A program made the translations under genes and the position numbers. From Vibrio hepatarius (GTDB taxonomy: Bacteria; Pseudomonadota; Gammaproteobacteria; Enterobacterales; Vibrionaceae): a stretch of DNA of 64,000 nt. Each line of letters begins with the position of its first letter. The stretch's first letter is position 1. The stretch is taken from contig NZ_LHPI01000035.1 of the NCBI RefSeq assembly GCF_001274785.1, positions 47,654-111,653 of the forward strand, written 5' to 3'. A model generated the notes under the pieces. It was not told the origin of the DNA. It ran no database searches and was given only the letters and a program-made list of their open reading frames with translations. Shown one piece after another: positions 60,745 to 64,000 of this stretch.

Positions 60745-62684
60745 CACTCCTCCGCTTCTGCCGTCACTGCTGGGTGGTATAACTCAGAGCCGGTTGCTCT
60801 AAACTCCTCAGACTTTTGACGCATTCCCTCTAGTGGATCATCGAGCAACTTAACCGAGATCGCTTGGTCAGCTGCGACTTGTTTAGTGTCCTTAGCGTAT
60901 TCACGAACTTCTTGAGAGATCTTCATTGAACAGAATTTAGGTCCACACATAGAGCAGAAGTGAGCAACTTTTCCTGACTCTTGCGGAAGCGTTTCGTCGT
61001 GGAAAGCGCGCGCGGTATCTGGGTCCAGCGCTAGGTTAAACTGGTCTTCCCATCGAAACTCAAAACGTGCTTTAGACAGTGCATTATCACGAACCTGAGC
61101 TCCAGGGTGTCCTTTTGCCAGATCAGCTGCATGAGCAGCAAGTTTGTAGGTAATCAGGCCGGTCTTTACGTCTTCCTTATTAGGCAGACCTAAATGCTCT
61201 TTAGGCGTAACGTAGCAAAGCATTGCACAACCGTACCAACCAATCATTGCCGCACCGATACCAGACGTAATGTGGTCGTATCCAGGCGCAATATCGGTTG
61301 TCAAAGGACCAAGCGTATAGAAAGGAGCTTCGTGACAATGCTCAAGCTGCTCTTCCATGTTCTCTTTAATCATGTGCATTGGCACATGACCAGGGCCTTC
61401 GATGATAACCTGGACGTCGTATTCCCACGCGATCTTGGTCAATTCACCTAAAGTACGTAGTTCAGCAAACTGCGCTTCATCGTTGGCATCTGCAACCGAG
61501 CCAGGGCGCAGGCCATCACCTAATGAAAGCGCGACATCGTACTTAGCACAAATCTCACAAATCTCACGGAAGTTGGTGTATAGGAAGCTTTCCTGATGAT
61601 GGGCAAGACACCATTTGGCGATGATAGAACCACCACGAGAAACAATACCGGTGACACGCTTAGCCGTCATTGGTACATAACGTAGCAACAGACCAGCGTG
61701 AATCGTGAAGTAGTCGACGCCCTGCTCTGCTTGCTCAATAAGCGTATCGCGCATCACTTCCCAGTTGAGGTTCTCAGCAATGCCATTCACTTTTTCTAGC
61801 GCTTGATACATAGGTACTGTACCAATCGGCACAGGGCTATTACGCAAAATCCATTCGCGCGTTTCGTGAATATTACGCCCTGTCGATAAGTCCATTACAG
61901 TATCGCCACCCCAACGGGTAGACCAAACCAGTTTCTCGACTTCTTCCTCGATAGAAGATGTCACCGACGAGTTGCCAATATTTGCGTTAACTTTGACCAA
62001 AAAGTTACGACCAATGATCATTGGCTCAGATTCAGGGTGGTTAATATTCGAAGGAATGATTGCTCGACCTTCTGCTACTTCTTTACGGACAAACTCAGCG
62101 GTAATGTCTTTAGGCAAGTTAGCACCAAAACTTTGTCCAGGGTGCTGTTGGTTTAATACTTCGTCACGATACTTCGCTCTGCCCATATTTTCACGTAGAG
62201 CGATGTACTCCATTTCCGGCGTGATAATACCTTTGCGTGCATAGTGAAGCTGAGTAACACATTGCCCCTCTTTAGCACGTCGTATACGTGGTAGATTTCC
62301 ATAACGCAGTTCATCAAGCGTTTCGTCTTCTAGCCTTTCTTTCGTATATACCGAGCTTACATCATCAAGGATTTCAGTATCCGAACGCTCTTCAATCCAA
62401 CCTTCTCTAAGCTTCGGTAAGCCATTGTAAAGGTCGATAGCGTAATCAGGGTCAGTGTACACGCCTGAAGTATCATAAACGCGTATAGGCTCATTAGGCT
62501 CAAAAATTGGGTTATCTTTTGTACCACCGACTAAGCTGTCGGCGAGGGTGATTTCGCGCATAGGCACGCGAATGTCAGGGCGAGAGCCCTCAACGTAAAC
62601 TTTCTTAGAGTTTGGGTATGGTTGTACCGATAAGGTATCAATAAACTGTTTTGCTTCCAGTCTCGCTTGTTTGCGACTCGACAT
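60744..62684 (-). CDS. thiC: Phosphomethylpyrimidine synthase ThiC
   Basis: A 646-residue non-canonical radical-SAM enzyme that rearranges 5-aminoimidazole ribotide to HMP-phosphate. The C-terminal Fe-S motif CSMCGPKFCSMKI (C-x2-C-x4-C) is near residue 585, and VMDLSTGRNIHETREWILRNSP (in part) and SLGDGLRPG are conserved barrel segments. First gene of thiCEFSGH, controlled by the TPP riboswitch in its leader. Confidence 0.98.
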   Translation of the reverse strand: MSSRKQARLEAKQFIDTLSVQPYPNSKKVYVEGSRPDIRVPMREITLADSLVGGTKDNPIFEPNEPIRVYDTSGVYTDPDYAIDLYNGLPKLREGWIEERSDTEILDDVSSVYTKERLEDETLDELRYGNLPRIRRAKEGQCVTQLHYARKGIITPEMEYIALRENMGRAKYRDEVLNQQHPGQSFGANLPKDITAEFVRKEVAEGRAIIPSNINHPESEPMIIGRNFLVKVNANIGNSSVTSSIEEEVEKLVWSTRWGGDTVMDLSTGRNIHETREWILRNSPVPIGTVPMYQALEKVNGIAENLNWEVMRDTLIEQAEQGVDYFTIHAGLLLRYVPMTAKRVTGIVSRGGSIIAKWCLAHHQESFLYTNFREICEICAKYDVALSLGDGLRPGSVADANDEAQFAELRTLGELTKIAWEYDVQVIIEGPGHVPMHMIKENMEEQLEHCHEAPFYTLGPLTTDIAPGYDHITSGIGAAMIGWYGCAMLCYVTPKEHLGLPNKEDVKTGLITYKLAAHAADLAKGHPGAQVRDNALSKARFEFRWEDQFNLALDPDTARAFHDETLPQESGKVAHFCSMCGPKFCSMKISQEVREYAKDTKQVAADQAISVKLLDDPLEGMRQKSEEFRATGSELYHPAVTAEAEE

Positions 62685-62820
62685 AGCATTTTTCCTTGCT
62701 TTGTTATGCTAGATAAAAAGTAGTTGGATAAAAATGCTTGGCGGATAGATGCGACAAGAGGCGTCGAACTGTGGTGTTTGAATAATCGAGTTATTAACCA
62801 CGCTCGAGCGTTTGATAGAC

Positions 62821-62840
62821 CACTAGATAGAAAACTAGTG
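62821..62840 (-). promoter_or_regulatory. Leader hairpin after the TPP riboswitch
   Basis: CACTAG / CTAGTG 6-bp stem with an 8-base loop between the aptamer and thiC. It is likely part of the switching region; I could not tell whether control is by termination or by translation. Confidence 0.5.
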
Positions 62841-62847
62841 TAGATAT

Positions 62848-62935
62848 CTACTCCTGTTCCCTTCGCAGGTGTTAACCTGATCAGGTTCAACGGATCCCGA
62901 ATTAACGGTCTCAGCCTTATGGCACTCCGACAAGT
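62848..62935 (-). promoter_or_regulatory. TPP riboswitch (THI element)
   Basis: On the minus strand the leader reads CGGAGTGCC, then GGCTGAGACCG, GGATCCG, GAACCTGATCAGGTTAACACC and GCGAAGGGAACAGGAG; CTGAGA and ACCTGATC...GCGAAGGGA are the conserved TPP-binding cores. It lies about 160 bases before the thiC start and would lower thiCEFSGH expression when thiamine pyrophosphate is plentiful. Confidence 0.97.
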
Positions 62936-62941
62936 GTTACG

Positions 62942-62970
62942 AGTATATAAAATCAGCTTAGATAAACCAA
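62942..62970 (-). promoter_or_regulatory. Predicted thiC promoter
   Basis: TTGGTT (62970 to 62965) and TATACT (62947 to 62942) are 17 bases apart, placing the start near 62935, at the 5' edge of the riboswitch. The same stretch holds the hairpin TCAGCTT/AAGCTGA (62953-62975), which may end the crcB message. Confidence 0.65.
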
Positions 62971-63003
62971 GCTGAGTTGTGTAAATTTAATACGTTATAC
63001 GGC

Positions 63004-63387
63004 TTAACTTTTAATAAGTAGCTGAAAGCCTACCCAAGCAGCTGAAATGCTCAATACCACGTTAAGTAGTACGTTCAATCCCATCTTGATAAAGGCGCCC
63101 TGTTGCATCAGAAGCACATTATCCATTGAAAAAGTCGAGAAGGTCGTTAATGCACCTAAGAAGCCTAGACCGATAATCTGACGCCACGGCTCCGTCGCTA
63201 ATGTACCGTTTTCAAAAGCAGCGATCAGTAATCCCATTATCAGCGAACCGATAACATTGACGGAAAGTGTCCCATAGGGGAATCCACGACCAAATAGCGA
63301 CACACAAAGTTCAGAAATCAAATAGCGAGAGCAGGCACCGAACGCACCACCGACTGCAATAAAACCAAGAATATAAAACTGCCCCAT
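63004..63387 (-). CDS. crcB: Fluoride ion channel CrcB (Fluc)
   Basis: A 127-residue inner-membrane protein with four helices that exports fluoride as an antiparallel dimer. Conserved segments are GGAFGACSRYLIS, GRGFPYGTLSVNVIGS (Asn and polar track) and FLGALTTFSTFSMD with the Phe box. The ATG at 63387 follows GGGGGAGTT; the in-frame upstream extension is not conserved. No fluoride riboswitch was seen upstream. Confidence 0.96.
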   Translation of the reverse strand: MGQFYILGFIAVGGAFGACSRYLISELCVSLFGRGFPYGTLSVNVIGSLIMGLLIAAFENGTLATEPWRQIIGLGFLGALTTFSTFSMDNVLLMQQGAFIKMGLNVLLNVVLSISAAWVGFQLLIKS

Positions 63388-63598
63388 AACTCCCCCTAAT
63401 AAATGACTTACTATTGTAACGATGAGTGCTCCTTTTTCGAACAATAAAATCAAACATATGGACTCAAACAAAGTTTGAAATTTAAAAAGTTACAGGAGTA
63501 ACGTATTAGGACAATATCGCTATCACACGCCCAATTTCTTGTAATTTTGGGGCTCCGCGAGTTTGCCCATTGATAACTTGGTAATACAGCCAAACGAA

Positions 63599-63629
63599 AA
63601 AGGCTCCAGTCTTGCGACTAGAGCCTTAG
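63599..63629 (-). terminator. Terminator downstream of the degenerate tRNA
   Basis: On the minus strand AAGGCTCTAGTC pairs with GACTGGAGCCTT, then TTTTTC. It strongly resembles the hairpin after tRNA-Trp at 63730-63759. Confidence 0.75.
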
Positions 63630-63639
63630 ATATGAATGA

Positions 63640-63720
63640 GGAGTGCCGGAGAGATTCAAACTCATGACTCACGCTATTTTGCTAATACGCGAATCCAATG
63701 CTCTATTTCATTAGAGTAGT
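63640..63720 (-). pseudogene. Degenerate tRNA-like remnant
   Basis: This segment resembles a tRNA on the minus strand: ATAGAGCATTGGATTC looks like a D arm and anticodon 5' side, and GAGTTTGAATCTCTCCGGCA like a T arm and acceptor. It shares AGAGCA, GGATTC, GCGTG and GAATCTCTCC with the tRNA-Trp next door. The 5' acceptor strand does not pair properly, and the 3' end CTCCTCA lacks an encoded CCA in place. Length between arms is wrong for a cloverleaf. Best read as a duplicated and decayed tRNA. Confidence 0.55.
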
Positions 63721-63729
63721 TACTATTAA

Positions 63730-63759
63730 AAAGGCCCTAGTTTTTCAACTAGAGCCTTA
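63730..63759 (-). terminator. Terminator after tRNA-Trp
   Basis: On the minus strand AAGGCTCTAGTT pairs with AACTAGGGCCTT, followed by TTTTT. Confidence 0.8.
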
Positions 63760-63763
63760 AATA

Positions 63764-63840
<77 letters not shown>

Positions 63841-63871
63841 GTAGAATTTTTCATATTCTAGATTCGAAAAA

Positions 63872-63893
63872 ACCTCGCATTAAGCGAGGCTTT
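63872..63893 (-). terminator. Hairpin between tRNA-Asp and tRNA-Trp
   Basis: On the minus strand GCCTCGC-ttaa-tGCGAGGT is followed by TTTTTT, a terminator-like hairpin just after tRNA-Asp. Confidence 0.7.
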
Positions 63894-63902
63894 TAAAATA
63901 AG

Positions 63903-63979
63903 TGGCGGAGCGGACGGGACTCGAACCCGCGACCCCCGGCGTGACAGGCCGGTATTCTAACCAACTGAACTACCGCTCC
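63903..63979 (-). tRNA. tRNA-Asp (GTC anticodon)
   Basis: A 77-base cloverleaf on the minus strand: acceptor GGAGCGG / CCGCTCC, D arm GTTCAGTTGGTTAGAAT, anticodon stem CCGGC/GCCGG around loop CTGTCAC (anticodon GTC), T arm CGCGGGTTCGAGTCCCGTC-type, and encoded CCA. Matches bacterial tRNA-Asp closely. Confidence 0.97.
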
Positions 63980-64000
63980 GCACTGGTTAGACATTTAAGT

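Noticed and set aside
62531..62890. 119-residue open frame overlapping the thiC start and leader
   Set aside because: It reads through the TPP riboswitch on the same strand in another frame and overlaps thiC; it is not a gene.
63388..63480. Fluoride riboswitch upstream of crcB
   Set aside because: The conserved fluoride aptamer motifs are not seen in this leader.

Overview
This window reads as one piece of a Vibrio (Vibrionaceae, Gammaproteobacteria) main chromosome. The evidence is the gene order vexAB-like / ubiK / ilvC-ilvY / hemN / yihI / engB / polA / hemB / tatABC / ubiBJE / rmuC / uspB-ftnA-uspA / asnC / thiCEFSGH / crcB / tRNA-Trp-tRNA-Asp, together with Vibrio-type features: a long class II IlvC, a ThiE with a large N-terminal extension, and recognisable Spot 42 and RyhB RNAs. 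I cannot name the species from sequence alone. No transposase, integrase, prophage or CRISPR array was seen.

Layout. 1-3.4 kb: end of an RND efflux operon. 3.5-6.7 kb: ubiK, then divergent ilvC and ilvY, with two palindromic non-coding elements between ubiK and ilvC. 6.8-18 kb: heme and replication housekeeping genes (hemN, a DUF2489 gene, yihI, a methyltransferase, cytochrome c4, engB, polA, an acetyltransferase, hemB). The long gaps here hold three trans-acting small RNAs, all on the minus strand: a CsrB-family RNA (about 10.26-10.61 kb), Spot 42 (12.74-12.85 kb) and RyhB with its Fur box (16.13-16.38 kb). The gap upstream of polA also holds a cluster of DnaA-box-like sequences. 18-25 kb: a TatD-family hydrolase, tatABC, the ubiquinone genes ubiB-ubiJ-ubiE, and rmuC.

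25.3-46.1 kb looks like an accessory block set between conserved genes. It holds a DMT transporter, a minus-strand unit (HugZ/HutZ-like protein, DUF454 membrane protein, CydD/CydC-like ABC exporter pair), and a complete 13-gene Tad/Flp type IVb pilus operon (flp to tadG, 41.5 down to 30.6 kb). Divergent from flp are a 1178-residue lipoprotein and a smaller secreted protein, both ending in Lcl/DUF1566-type domains. A near-consensus Fur box lies just upstream of flp, so iron may control the pilus.

46.1-56.6 kb: an HI0933-type flavoprotein, uspB, ftnA, uspA, a YigM-like biotin transporter, rsmJ, asnC, a small H-NS-N-terminus-like protein, a Bcr/CflA-type MFS pump with a divergent LysR regulator, and aminopeptidase P. 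56.6-62.9 kb: the thiamine operon thiCEFSGH under a TPP riboswitch. 63.0-64 kb: the fluoride channel gene crcB, a degenerate tRNA, tRNA-Trp and tRNA-Asp.

Iron and heme recur as a theme: RyhB, ferritin, hemN, hemB, the HugZ-like protein, the CydDC-like exporter and the Fur box at flp. Most genes are ordinary core genes with high-confidence assignments. The less explained parts are the Tad-linked Lcl proteins, the HugZ/DUF454/ABC unit, the structured intergenic elements, the truncated H-NS-like protein and the tRNA remnant.
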